Below are positions 1 through 8,252 of a stretch of 64,000 nt of DNA, one piece after another. Origin of the DNA: 34-65-8 sp964516135 (lineage in GTDB: Bacteria; Pseudomonadota; Alphaproteobacteria; Sphingomonadales; Sphingomonadaceae); the NCBI GenBank assembly GCA_964516135.1, contig CAZEWN010000003.1:127372-191371 (forward strand), given 5' to 3'. The notes under the pieces are model-generated. The model made no database searches and was not told the DNA's origin. It saw only the letters and a program-made list of their open reading frames with translations. Numbering within the stretch: the first letter of the stretch is position 1; every line of letters begins with the position of its first letter. Both the position numbers and the translations under genes were made by a program.

Positions 1-1000
1 CGAGCAATTCCGCAATCTGCACAGCGTTGAGCGCCGCGCCCTTCCGCAGGTTGTCGGATACGCACCACAGCGTCAGGCCGTTCTCGACTGTGGGATCCTC
101 GCGCACGCGGCTGACGTAAGTGGCGCCATCGCCAGCGCATTCGACCGGGGTCACGTATCCGCCGTCCTCGCGCTTGTCGACCAGCATCACCCCGGGCGCC
201 TCGCGCAGGATATCCTGCGCCTGTTCGGCCGAAATCTCGTTCTCAAACTCGATATTGACCGCCTCGGAATGCCCGACAAACACCGGCACGCGCACGCAGG
301 TCGCATTGAGCTTGATCGCGGGATCGAGGATCTTCTTGGTCTCAACCACCATCTTCCATTCTTCCTTGGTCGATCCGTCGTCCAGGAAACTGTCGATGTG
401 CGGAATCACGTTGAACGCGATCTGCTTGGTGAACTTGCGCGGTTCGACCTGGTCGCCCACGAAGATGGCGCGGCTCTGCTCGAACAACTCGTCCATGCCC
501 GCCTTGCCCGCGCCCGAAACCGACTGATAGGTGCTGACGACCACGCGGCGAATCGTGGCGGCATCATGCAGCGGCTTCAGTGTAACCACCAGCTGTGCGG
601 TGGAGCAGTTCGGATTGGCGATGATGTTGCGCTTGGCATACCCATCAATCGCGTCCGGATTCACCTCGGGCACGATCAGCGGAACGTCGGGATCCATGCG
701 ATAGAGCGAGGAATTGTCGATAACCACGCAGCCCGCCGCCGCCGCCTTGGGCGCGTATTCCTTGGCGGGGCCGCTGCCGGCCGCGAACAGGGCGATGTCC
801 CAGCCGGTGAAATCGAAATGTTCGATGTTCTTGCACTTGAGCATCTTGCCCGTGTCACCGAATTCGACCTCGGTGCCGGTGGAGCGCGGCGAGGCGACCG
901 CCGCGACTTCGTCGCAGGGAAAATCGCGTTCGGCGAGGATCGCCATCATTTCCCGCCCGACGTTGCCCGTCGCGCCGACCACTGCAACACGGTAACCCAT
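1..1000 (-). CDS. asd: Aspartate-semialdehyde dehydrogenase, 3' end outside window
   Basis: This enzyme makes L-aspartate 4-semialdehyde from aspartyl phosphate with NADPH, in the cytoplasm, at the branch point to lysine/diaminopimelate, threonine and methionine. The N-terminus has the nucleotide-binding motif GATGNVG at residues 9-15, and the catalytic cysteine lies in NPNCST (Cys132). Later stretches, including SVSGAGKAG and a C-terminal part with RVREDPTVENG, match the family over its length. The start is set by AGGAG about 8 bases upstream of the ATG. About 333 codons are visible with no stop before the window edge, so only the last few residues are missing. Confidence 0.95.
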   Translation of the reverse strand, partial: MGYRVAVVGATGNVGREMMAILAERDFPCDEVAAVASPRSTGTEVEFGDTGKMLKCKNIEHFDFTGWDIALFAAGSGPAKEYAPKAAAAGCVVIDNSSLYRMDPDVPLIVPEVNPDAIDGYAKRNIIANPNCSTAQLVVTLKPLHDAATIRRVVVSTYQSVSGAGKAGMDELFEQSRAIFVGDQVEPRKFTKQIAFNVIPHIDSFLDDGSTKEEWKMVVETKKILDPAIKLNATCVRVPVFVGHSEAVNIEFENEISAEQAQDILREAPGVMLVDKREDGGYVTPVECAGDGATYVSRVREDPTVENGLTLWCVSDNLRKGAALNAVQIAELL

Positions 1001-1085
1001 TCCATACTCCTGTTTACGCGAGGCGGGGGCTTAGCGCGGCATGCGCCCCCCGCAAGTGCAATCGTTCTTGAAGCCGCCAAAGCGA

Positions 1086-1121
1086 AAAGGGGCGCCCCGA
1101 ACCATGCCGGAGCGCCCCTTT
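1086..1121 (-). terminator. Rho-independent terminator after rplS
   Basis: A perfect 10-bp inverted repeat (AAAGGGGCGC ... GCGCCCCTTT) lies 28 bases past the rplS stop codon. On the minus strand the stem ends in a short T-run (CCCCTTTT). It probably closes the trmD-rplS transcript. Confidence 0.7.
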
Positions 1122-1148
1122 CACTAGTCCTGGTCCCTGAAAGGCCGA

Positions 1149-1523
1149 TCAGGCCTTGTCGCTGGGGCGCGGATCGCGGCGCTCGGCGATGCGGGCCGAT
1201 TTGCCGGTCCGGCCGCGCAGGTAATAGAGCTTCGCCCGGCGCACGACGCCGCGGCGGACCACGGTAATCGAATCGACCACCGGCGAATAAAGCGGGAAGA
1301 CGCGTTCTACGCCCTCGCCGAAGCTCATCTTGCGGACGGTGAAATTGCTGCCCATGCCCCGGTTGGAGCGGGCGATCACGACGCCTTCGTAGTTCTGGAC
1401 GCGCTCGCGCGTGCCCTCGACCACCTTCACGCCGACGCGCACGGTGTCACCGGCGCGGAATTCGGGAATGTCCTTCCCGAGGTTCTCGATGGCTTCCGCC
1501 TCGAGCTGCTGGATCAGGTTCAT
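1149..1523 (-). CDS. rplS: 50S ribosomal protein L19
   Basis: L19 is a large-subunit protein located at the interface with the small subunit. The 124-residue product begins MNLIQQLEAE and contains the typical core with GDTVRVGVKVVEG, the RVQNYEGVVIA strand, and the basic C-terminal part RRAKLYYLRGR. Length agrees with the family. An in-frame extension of 47 codons upstream overlaps trmD and was discarded. The ATG lies 13 bases after the trmD stop, so the two are cotranscribed, which is the usual arrangement. Confidence 0.97.
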   Translation of the reverse strand: MNLIQQLEAEAIENLGKDIPEFRAGDTVRVGVKVVEGTRERVQNYEGVVIARSNRGMGSNFTVRKMSFGEGVERVFPLYSPVVDSITVVRRGVVRRAKLYYLRGRTGKSARIAERRDPRPSDKA

Positions 1524-1536
1524 CGACCTATCGTCC

Positions 1537-2262
1537 CTAGTCTTTTCGCCGCGCGCCAGAGGCAGGTCGGTCCCGAGCGTCGGTGTGACGCTCCCAAAGG
1601 TCCGGCCTGCGTAACCGTGTGTCTTCCTCGGCGCGGTGTTTCCGCCACGCCGCGATCTTCGCATGATCCCCCGATCGCAGCACTTCGGGGATCGTGCGCC
1701 CTTCCCATTCCTGAGGTCGGGTATATTGCGGATATTCGAGCAGCCCTTCTTCGAAGGATTCCTCGGCCCCGCTGTGGGCCGCGCCCATTACGCCGGGAAG
1801 CAGGCGAATGCAAGCGTCGAGAATCGCCAGCGCGGCAGGCTCTCCGCCCGACAGAACGACGTCCGCCAGGCTGACCTGCTCGATCTCGGGCCGCGCCTCG
1901 AACAACCGCTCGTCGAACCCCTCGAACCGGCCGCAGATCAGCACCACGCCGGGGCCGGCCGCCAGCTCGCGAATGCGCTGCTGAGTGATCGGCTTGCCAC
2001 GCGGCGTCATGGCGAGGATGGGGCGCCCCTCGCCTACACTGTCCAGCGCGGCAGCGAGTACATCGGGCTTCAGCACCATCCCCGCCCCGCCCCCGGCGGG
2101 CGTATCGTCAACAGTACGGTGCCTGTCGGTGGCGAAGTCCCTGATCTGCACCGCCTCGCATGCCCAGTCCCCCCGCTCGAGCGCCCGCCCCGCGAGCGAA
2201 ATGCCCAGCGGCCCGGGAAACATCTCGGGATAGAGCGTTAGGATGGTGGCGGCCCAAATCAT
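1537..2262 (-). CDS. trmD: tRNA (guanine-N1)-methyltransferase
   Basis: TrmD methylates G37 of tRNAs using S-adenosylmethionine and protects the reading frame. The 241-residue protein starts MIWAATILTLYPEMF, close to the usual TrmD N-terminus, and carries the trefoil-knot SAM-binding region (CGRFEGFDERL near residues 110-120 and LSGGEPAALAILDA near 137-150). It lies 13 bases upstream of rplS. Its 5' end is only 30 bases from the divergent flavoprotein gene, so it is separated from rimM, its normal upstream partner. A promoter in or just beyond that gap, or antisense read-through from rimM, is required. Confidence 0.96.
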   Translation of the reverse strand: MIWAATILTLYPEMFPGPLGISLAGRALERGDWACEAVQIRDFATDRHRTVDDTPAGGGAGMVLKPDVLAAALDSVGEGRPILAMTPRGKPITQQRIRELAAGPGVVLICGRFEGFDERLFEARPEIEQVSLADVVLSGGEPAALAILDACIRLLPGVMGAAHSGAEESFEEGLLEYPQYTRPQEWEGRTIPEVLRSGDHAKIAAWRKHRAEEDTRLRRPDLWERHTDARDRPASGARRKD

Positions 2263-2292
2263 GGCGTTCGCCCATGCGCACTGGGGAGCAGG

Positions 2293-3219
2293 ATGGCAAG
2301 CGAGACAGACCAGATCGACGACTGCGTGATCATCGGCGCCGGCCCAGCGGGCCTGACCGCCGCGATCTATCTCGCCCGCTATCACCTCTCCATCCGCCTG
2401 TTCGACAGCGGCGAGAGCCGGGCGGCGTGGATACCGTGCACGCACAACCACGCCGGCTATCCCGATGGCATCGCGGGCACCGAGCTGCTGCGCCTGATGC
2501 GCGAACAGGCGCGGAAGTACGGCGCGATCCGCGAGGAGAAGCGAGTCGAGCATCTCGCCAGCACCGGCGACTGCTTCGTGGTCGGCACCGACAGCGGCAC
2601 CTATCGCGCGCGCTCGGTGCTGCTGGCGACCGGCGTGGTCAACAAGCGGCCCGACGGCACAGACGACATTCATGACGAGGCGCTGGCACGCGGCCTGCTT
2701 CGTTATTGCCCAGTGTGCGACGGCTATGAAGTCACAGACAAGCGCATCGCCGTGCTCGGCACCAGCGACCACGGGACCGCCGAGGCGCTGTTCCTGCGTG
2801 GCTTCACCCGCGACGTGACGCTGGTCTGCCCGCACGGCGATCACGATCTCGATGCCGAATGTTCGGCTAGCCTGGAGGAAGCCGGGATCGCGCGCGTGGC
2901 CGGGCCATGCGGAGGTTACGCAATCGAGGGGGGCCAGCTAGCGTTCGCCACCGCCAATGGGCGCATGGCTTTCGACAGCGCCTATCCCGCGCTAGGCAGC
3001 CATATCCGCTCCGAACTGGCCGCGATGGCAGGGGCGAAGCTTAACAAGGAGGGCTGCATCGCGGTCGACCGCCACATGGCCACCAGCGTGCCAGGCCTTT
3101 ACGCGGCGGGCGACGTGGTGATCGGCCTTGACCAGATTAGCCACGCGATGGGGCAGGCCGGAGTCGCAGCAACCGCGATCCGTAATCGATTGGCGGAGGA
3201 ACGACCGCTAAGGCGCTAG
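2293..3219 (+). CDS. Thioredoxin-reductase-like FAD oxidoreductase
   Basis: A 308-residue flavoprotein of the pyridine nucleotide-disulfide oxidoreductase class II fold. The FAD motif GAGPAG is at residues 15-20, a redox CxxC (CPVCDG, Cys139 and Cys142) sits in the middle, and the FAD-closing AAGDV is near 271-275. The second Rossmann region has GTSDHG (156-161) in place of the usual GGGxSA of NADPH-binding thioredoxin reductases, and the HRR arginines that grip NADPH are absent, so the electron donor is uncertain. GGGGAGCAGG precedes the ATG. The gene lies in opposite orientation between rimM and trmD and its 3' end overlaps that of rimM. It may be related to dithiol oxidases of the GliT type rather than to TrxB. 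Confidence 0.85.
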   Translation: MASETDQIDDCVIIGAGPAGLTAAIYLARYHLSIRLFDSGESRAAWIPCTHNHAGYPDGIAGTELLRLMREQARKYGAIREEKRVEHLASTGDCFVVGTDSGTYRARSVLLATGVVNKRPDGTDDIHDEALARGLLRYCPVCDGYEVTDKRIAVLGTSDHGTAEALFLRGFTRDVTLVCPHGDHDLDAECSASLEEAGIARVAGPCGGYAIEGGQLAFATANGRMAFDSAYPALGSHIRSELAAMAGAKLNKEGCIAVDRHMATSVPGLYAAGDVVIGLDQISHAMGQAGVAATAIRNRLAEERPLRR

Positions 3220-3701
3220 TCGACGAAAGCGCTGTCCACCACGAGGCGCGTCGCATTCCATTCGGGCACCGCCTGCGCGGTGAGCGGAACCATGAACTTC
3301 TTCCCGTCGGGTTTTTCGATCTCGACAATGTCGGTCGCGCCAAAGTTCTCGACCGCGCAAACGCGCCCGACAGGCTCCCCGGCTTCGGTAATGACCGGCA
3401 GGTCAAGCAGGTCGGAAAAGTAGAACTCGCCTTCCGCCAGCGGCGGCAGGGTTTCGCGCGAAACAGTGAGTGTCGTGCCGCGTAACGTCTCGGCAGCATT
3501 GCGGTCGGCGATCCCGGCGAACCGCGCGATCGCGCCGCCCCTGCCATCGCTGCGAAGCTTTTCGACCCGCAGCGCGCCCTGGTTGAAAGCCTTGTGCGCC
3601 AGCATCGCTTCGAGACCCGCGCCCAGCAGTTTTAGGCGTACCTCCCCCGTCACGCCGTGCGCGCCGATAACGACGGCAAGGGTGACGGGCTGGTCCTGCA
3701 C
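3216..3701 (-). CDS. rimM: Ribosome maturation factor RimM
   Basis: RimM helps assemble the 30S subunit head by binding protein S19. The 161-residue product has an N-terminal RimM domain beginning with VTLAVVIGAHGVTGEVRLK (residues 6-24) and a C-terminal PRC-barrel (from EGEFYFSDLLDLPV near residue 91). It starts 6 bases after the rpsP stop, so it is cotranscribed with rpsP. Its stop codon overlaps the end of the convergent flavoprotein gene by four bases. Confidence 0.95.
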   Translation of the reverse strand: MQDQPVTLAVVIGAHGVTGEVRLKLLGAGLEAMLAHKAFNQGALRVEKLRSDGRGGAIARFAGIADRNAAETLRGTTLTVSRETLPPLAEGEFYFSDLLDLPVITEAGEPVGRVCAVENFGATDIVEIEKPDGKKFMVPLTAQAVPEWNATRLVVDSAFVD

Positions 3702-3707
3702 GGGCGC

Positions 3708-4283
3708 TTAGCCTTCGGCTTTTTCCTCGACGGCTTCGGCGGGCGCACCGCCTTCGCTGGCCTGCTCGGCCATCGCGGCAGCGTCTTCCGAAGTGGCGTC
3801 GGCGGGGACGTCTTCGGCAACCGCGTCAGCCACGGCGTCGGCGGTTTCCTCGGACTTGGCCGAACCGGTCGCGTCATTTTCAGCTTCTTCAGCGACAGGA
3901 GCAGCCTTCGCCTCTTCCTCGGCCGCCTTGGCGGCTTCGGCAGCTTCGGCGGCCTTGGTCGCCTTTTCCTCGGCGCGCTCTTTCGCCGCTTCGCCCGGCT
4001 CACCCTTCTTGGGGTTGTTGCGCGGCGCACGCTCGAGGACGCCAGCGGCGTCGAGGAAGCGGTGGACGCGGTCGGTCGGCTGCGCGCCCACGCTCAGCCA
4101 GTGGCGCGCACGGTCTTCGTTGAGCTTCACGCGCTCGCCCGAATCCTTGGGCAGCATCGGGTTGTAGGTGCCGATCTGCTCGAGATACTTGCCGTCACGC
4201 GGGCTGCGCGTGTCCGACACGACGATGCGGTAATAAGGACGCTTCTTCGCGCCACCGCGCGACAGACGGATTGCAACTGCCAT
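3708..4283 (-). CDS. rpsP: 30S ribosomal protein S16 with long acidic C-terminal tail
   Basis: Residues 1 to about 85 are a standard S16 (MAVAIRLSRGGAKKRPYYRI, then GKYLEQIGTYNPM and the RHWLSVGAQPTDRV segment). About 100 further residues follow, made almost only of Ala, Glu, Lys and Asp, which looks like a charged helix or disordered tail. S16 is normally 80-90 residues; extended tails occur in some alphaproteobacteria. It lies between ffh and rimM in the classical order. Confidence 0.95.
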   Translation of the reverse strand: MAVAIRLSRGGAKKRPYYRIVVSDTRSPRDGKYLEQIGTYNPMLPKDSGERVKLNEDRARHWLSVGAQPTDRVHRFLDAAGVLERAPRNNPKKGEPGEAAKERAEEKATKAAEAAEAAKAAEEEAKAAPVAEEAENDATGSAKSEETADAVADAVAEDVPADATSEDAAAMAEQASEGGAPAEAVEEKAEG

Positions 4284-4322
4284 GATACTTACCTTTCCAA
4301 TCTAACTTGCTGTAAAAAAGAA

Positions 4323-5750
4323 CTATCTCTTCGAACCGGGAAGGCCCGGCAAGCCCGGCGGCAGGCCGCCGCCCGGGCCACCCAGCCCCGGCATCGCCGC
4401 ACCCATCCCGCCTTTGCCGAACAGCGCGCCGAGGCCCTTCAGCCCGCCCATCTTCCTGATCTGCTTCATCGCGCGCGCCATTTCCTGGTGCATCTTGAGC
4501 AGCCGATTGACGTCCTGCACCTCGGTGCCCGAACCCGCCGCGACGCGCTTCTTGCGCTTGGCGTTGAGCAGTTCGGGGCGCTTGCGTTCGACCGGGGTCA
4601 TGGACCCGATGATCGCGTCCATGTGGACCAGCACCTTGTCGTCGACGCCGCTCTGCGCCATCGCGGCCTTGGCCTTCTTCATCCCCGGCAGCATCCCGGC
4701 GAGCATCCCCAGCCCGCCCATCTGCTGCATCTGGCGCAATTGCATCCTGAGGTCGTCGAGGTCGAATTGCCCCTTTGCCATCTTCCTGGCGAGGGCTTCG
4801 GCGTCTTCCTCCTTGATCGTCGCCGCGGCCTTTTCGACCAGGCTGACGACATCGCCCATGCCCAGGATGCGTTCGGCCACGCGGCGCGGGTGGAAGGCCT
4901 CGATCGCGTCGAGCTTCTCGCCCGTGCCGGCAAACTTGATCGGCTTGCCGGTGACGTAGCGCATCGACAGCGCCGCGCCGCCGCGCGCATCGCCGTCCAT
5001 CCGGGTCAGCACCACGCCGGTCAGCGGCACCTCGTCGGTGAAGCTCTTGGCGACGTTAACCGCGTCCTGCCCGGTCAGCGAATCGACCACCAGCAGCACT
5101 TCGGTCGGGGCGGAAACCGAGGCGACCGCCTTCATCTCCGCCATCAGCGCTTCGTCAACGTGGAGGCGCCCCGCAGTATCGAGCAGCAGCACGTCGAACG
5201 ATTGCAGCCGCGCCGATTCCATCGCCCGGCGGGCGATATCGACCGGCTGCTGCCCGGCGACGATCGGCAGCGTGGCGACGTTGACCTGACCGCCCAGCAC
5301 CGCAAGCTGTTCCTGCGCGGCGGGGCGGTTGACGTCGAGAGACGCCATCAGCGCCTTCTTGCCGTGCTTCTCGCGGATCAGCTTGGCGAGCTTGGCGGTG
5401 GTGGTCGTCTTGCCCGAACCCTGGAGGCCGACCATCATCACCACGACCGGCGGCTTAGCATCGAGGTTCAGCCCGACGGTTTCCTCGCCGCCAAGCATGT
5501 CGACCAGCTCGTCGTTGACGATCTTGACGACCTGCTGGCCAGGCGTAACCGACTTAAGGACTTCGGCGCCGATCGCCTTTTCGGTGACGGCATCGACGAA
5601 GCGGCGGACCACTGGCAGCGCCACGTCCGCCTCGAGCAGCGCCACGCGCACCTCGCGCATGGCATCGCGCACGTCCTGTTCGGACAGCGCGCCGCGCCCG
5701 CGCAGCTTGTCGAACACGCCGCCAAGGCGATCGGACAGGCTATCGAACAT
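4323..5750 (-). CDS. ffh: Signal recognition particle protein Ffh
   Basis: Ffh binds signal sequences of nascent membrane proteins and 4.5S RNA and hands ribosomes to FtsY. The 475-residue protein has an N domain, a GTPase G domain with P-loop GLQGSGKTT (residues 108-116), DTAGR and TRMDGD motifs, and a methionine-rich M domain (MRQMQQMGGLGML and KQIRKMGG) ending in a Gly/Pro tail. MFDSLSDRLG is the expected N-terminus; 31 extra in-frame codons upstream were rejected. It heads the ffh-rpsP-rimM cluster, 39 bases before rpsP. Confidence 0.97.
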   Translation of the reverse strand: MFDSLSDRLGGVFDKLRGRGALSEQDVRDAMREVRVALLEADVALPVVRRFVDAVTEKAIGAEVLKSVTPGQQVVKIVNDELVDMLGGEETVGLNLDAKPPVVVMMVGLQGSGKTTTTAKLAKLIREKHGKKALMASLDVNRPAAQEQLAVLGGQVNVATLPIVAGQQPVDIARRAMESARLQSFDVLLLDTAGRLHVDEALMAEMKAVASVSAPTEVLLVVDSLTGQDAVNVAKSFTDEVPLTGVVLTRMDGDARGGAALSMRYVTGKPIKFAGTGEKLDAIEAFHPRRVAERILGMGDVVSLVEKAAATIKEEDAEALARKMAKGQFDLDDLRMQLRQMQQMGGLGMLAGMLPGMKKAKAAMAQSGVDDKVLVHMDAIIGSMTPVERKRPELLNAKRKKRVAAGSGTEVQDVNRLLKMHQEMARAMKQIRKMGGLKGLGALFGKGGMGAAMPGLGGPGGGLPPGLPGLPGSKR

Positions 5751-6005
5751 AGGCTCGCTCACTCCGATGCGGCGGTCGCGGCCGCCTGAATGCAAAAACA
5801 GCCGGCGGACGAAAACTCGTCGGCCAGCTTGCGAACCCCACAACGGAATCCGGCTTGGTCTGAATCCATTTAGTCGTATTTCGGTTCAGGTCGAGGCGAA
5901 AAACGTGGTGTCGCAAAACCGGCGCGCAGCGACCATAGGGTCGTGAGCACCGGAAGCAGACGACACCGCCGTTTGCAGCCCGACATGGACCGAAGGACGG
6001 CTGAA

Positions 6006-6081
6006 TGGTGGAGCCTAGCGGGATCGAACCGCTGACCTCCTGCATGCCATGCAGGCGCTCTCCCAGCTGAGCTAAGGCCCC
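6006..6081 (-). tRNA. tRNA-Ala (GGC anticodon)
   Basis: On the minus strand the 76-nt sequence folds into a full cloverleaf: acceptor GGGGCCT/AGGCTCC, D-arm with GCTC/GAGC, anticodon stem CCTGC/GCAGG enclosing ATGGCAT (anticodon GGC, reading GCC), T-arm AGCGG-TTCGATC-CCGCT, discriminator A and an encoded CCA. Confidence 0.95.
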
Positions 6082-6172
6082 ATTCAGTCATTCAACGGGC
6101 CTGGGAGCCCGTCCCGCCAATCGGCGAGGACGCGCCCAATATGGGCGCATCCCGCCAATGGCAAGGGGAAAA

Positions 6173-6496
6173 TCAGTTATCGTTGTCGTCGTCATCACCG
6201 CCGGTGTCGACGCCCAGATCGTCATCGTCGCCGATGTCGACATCCGCGTCAGGGCGGTTTTCTTCCTCGTCGACGTCGACGTCGTCCAGATCGTCATCGG
6301 CCAGATCGCTGTCCGGCTCGACGTCTTTCTTCTTCTCTTCTTCGTACGGGATCGGCTGCTTCGACTTGAGGACCGGTTCCGGATCCCACTCCTCGCCGCA
6401 CTCGATGCAGGTCACGGGGTCTTCCTGACCGAGATCGTAGAAGCGGGTGCCGCATTTAGGGCAGGAACGCTTGGTTCCCCATTCTGGCTTGGCCAT
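6173..6496 (-). CDS. FYDLN-acid (TIGR02300-type) zinc-ribbon protein
   Basis: A 107-residue protein of unknown function restricted mainly to alphaproteobacteria. The N-terminus holds a zinc-ribbon-like pair of CxxC motifs (CPKCG and CIECG) flanking the name-giving stretch TRFYDLGQ. The C-terminal 60 residues are extremely acidic, mostly Asp and Glu. It is transcribed divergently from aroA. The molecular role is not known; the acidic tail suggests electrostatic interaction with basic partners, but that is inference only. Confidence 0.9.
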   Translation of the reverse strand: MAKPEWGTKRSCPKCGTRFYDLGQEDPVTCIECGEEWDPEPVLKSKQPIPYEEEKKKDVEPDSDLADDDLDDVDVDEEENRPDADVDIGDDDDLGVDTGGDDDDNDN

Positions 6497-6587
6497 TCAC
6501 AAATCCTTAGAGCTGCCCACCCGGGCGGGCAGGGGAAAATCACGTCGGCTTGATGGGTGCGGAATCGCCCTCAATCAAGAGCGCCGC

Positions 6588-6612
6588 GCGCCTTGCCATA
6601 GGGCAAGGGCGC
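6588..6612. promoter_or_regulatory. Imperfect palindrome in divergent intergenic region
   Basis: CCTTGCC-ATAG-GGCAAGG is a perfect 7-bp dyad, extended to GCGCC/GGCGC on the outer flanks with one unpaired base. It lies between the divergent FYDLN gene and aroA. On the minus strand a TTGACA hexamer (6613-6618) directly adjoins it, so it may be an operator or lie inside the FYDLN promoter. No clear -10 box was found. Confidence 0.35.
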
Positions 6613-6660
6613 TGTCAAAAGCCGCGCGCTTCAGCCCACCTGCCACGAAAGTCCCGCCGC

Positions 6661-7989
6661 TTGGCCGATCTTCCCGCCCCCCGTCGTTTCCTGCCGCAAG
6701 GCCCGCTGCGTGGCCGCATTCGCGTGCCGGGCGACAAGTCTATCAGTCACCGTTCGCTGATGCTGGGCGCGCTGGCGGTGGGCGAAACGCGTGTGTCTGG
6801 TTTGCTCGAGGGGGAGGACGTGCTCGCCACCGCCGCCGCGATGCGGCAGATGGGCGCGACGATCGAGCGGCAAGGCGATGCCTGGTCGATCCACGGCGTT
6901 GGCGTAGGCGCGCTGGTGGAGCCGCGCGAACCGCTCGACATGGGCAACTCGGGCACTTCGACCCGGCTGTTGATGGGGCTGGTAGCCAGCCACGCCATTA
7001 CCGCGACATTCGTTGGCGATGCCAGCCTTTCGAGGCGACCGATGGCCAGGGTGATTGATCCGCTTGCGCTGATGGGCGCCGGTTTTGCCCCTTCTCCCGG
7101 CGGTACGCTGCCATTGACGATGGCGGGCACCTATCCCGCCGTGCCGATCGAATACCGACTGCCAGTAGCGAGCGCGCAGGTGAAAAGCGCCGTGCTGCTC
7201 GCCGGGCTCAATACGCCAGGCATCACTACCGTGATCGAGCCGGTGCCCACCCGCGACCATTCCGAACGGATGCTGCGCGGGTTCGGCGCGGAGCTGGAGG
7301 TTCAGGAGATGGGCGGCGAGCGGATCATCCGCATTCACGGCGATGCCGAGCTGCTCCCGCAAACCATCGAAGTGCCTGGCGATCCGAGTTCCGCCGCGTT
7401 CTTCATCGTGGCCGCCACCCTGGTGGATGGCAGCGACCTGACCATCGAAAACGTCGGGCTCAATCCCACCCGCGCAGGACTGGTTACGGTGCTGCGCCAG
7501 ATGGGCGCGAACATCGACGAACTGAACCCGCGCGAGGTTGGCGGCGAACCGGTCGCGGATCTGCGCGTGCGCCACGCACCGCTTACCGGCATCGATGTCG
7601 ACCCCACCTTCGCCCCGAGCATGATCGACGAGTTTCCGGTGCTGTTCGTCGCCGCCGCGCTGGCCAGCGGCACCACCCGCACCAGCGGCCTGGATGAACT
7701 GCGCGTCAAGGAATCGGATCGCCTCACCGCCATGGCCGATGCCTTGACTCTCGCTGGCGCGCGCGTGAACGAGACGGCTGACGGCCTGACGATCGAAGGC
7801 ACCGGCGGCGCCCCCCTGGTGGGCACAGGCGAGACAGGGCAGGTCACCACCCACCTCGACCACCGCATTGCGATGAGCATGGCGGTGGCGGGGATCGCGA
7901 GCGTGGAAGGCATCGCGATCGACGACAGCCGCCCGATCGCGACCAGCTTCCCGAATTTCATCTCGCTTCTGGAAACCGTTACCGCATGA
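6661..7989 (+). CDS. aroA: 3-phosphoshikimate 1-carboxyvinyltransferase (EPSP synthase)
   Basis: AroA transfers enolpyruvyl from PEP to shikimate 3-phosphate, the sixth step of the shikimate pathway. Visible motifs are GDKSISHRSLML near the N-terminus, GNSGTSTRLLMGL (PEP/S3P binding), and DEFPVLFVAAA with the catalytic Asp. The start is uncertain. A TTG at 6661 gives 442 residues, beginning just before the conserved FLPQGPLRG strand, which fits the family. An in-frame ATG at 6553 would add 36 residues with no clear ribosome site. It is coupled to the next gene by an ATGA overlap. Confidence 0.93.
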   Translation: MADLPAPRRFLPQGPLRGRIRVPGDKSISHRSLMLGALAVGETRVSGLLEGEDVLATAAAMRQMGATIERQGDAWSIHGVGVGALVEPREPLDMGNSGTSTRLLMGLVASHAITATFVGDASLSRRPMARVIDPLALMGAGFAPSPGGTLPLTMAGTYPAVPIEYRLPVASAQVKSAVLLAGLNTPGITTVIEPVPTRDHSERMLRGFGAELEVQEMGGERIIRIHGDAELLPQTIEVPGDPSSAAFFIVAATLVDGSDLTIENVGLNPTRAGLVTVLRQMGANIDELNPREVGGEPVADLRVRHAPLTGIDVDPTFAPSMIDEFPVLFVAAALASGTTRTSGLDELRVKESDRLTAMADALTLAGARVNETADGLTIEGTGGAPLVGTGETGQVTTHLDHRIAMSMAVAGIASVEGIAIDDSRPIATSFPNFISLLETVTA

Positions 7990-8252
7990 CCATCGCCCTC
8001 GATCCGCAGGTCGCGAACTGGATCGGCTTTGCCGGAACGTTCTGCATCATCGCGGCATACGCATACCTGACCTTCGTGGATGTGCCGAACCCGTTCCTCC
8101 TTCACGGCACCAACCTGGCGGGCGCGGCCATGCTGACCGTATCGCTGCTGGTTCATACCAACCTCGCGAGCCTGGTGCTGGAAGGCTTTTGGGCCGCGAT
8201 TGCAGTCTCCGGGCTGGTCAAGGCGGTACGCACGCGGCGGTTGCAGCCATGA
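7986..8252 (+). CDS. Small membrane protein, CBU_0592-like
   Basis: An 88-residue protein with about three hydrophobic helices: roughly residues 10-30, 38-58 and 62-80, the last ending in a basic tail (KAVRTRRLQP). The pattern, including a GxxGTxxIxxAY-like first helix and a HGTNLxGA loop, resembles small membrane proteins of the CBU_0592 group, whose function is unknown. It overlaps the aroA stop by ATGA and the cmk start by ATGA, so the three genes are translationally coupled. Confidence 0.75.
   Translation: MTIALDPQVANWIGFAGTFCIIAAYAYLTFVDVPNPFLLHGTNLAGAAMLTVSLLVHTNLASLVLEGFWAAIAVSGLVKAVRTRRLQP

Noticed and set aside
3657..5789. A 710-codon open frame on the plus strand
   Set aside because: It lies entirely antisense to rpsP and ffh and its His/Arg/Asp-rich composition is that expected from the reverse complement of high-GC genes.
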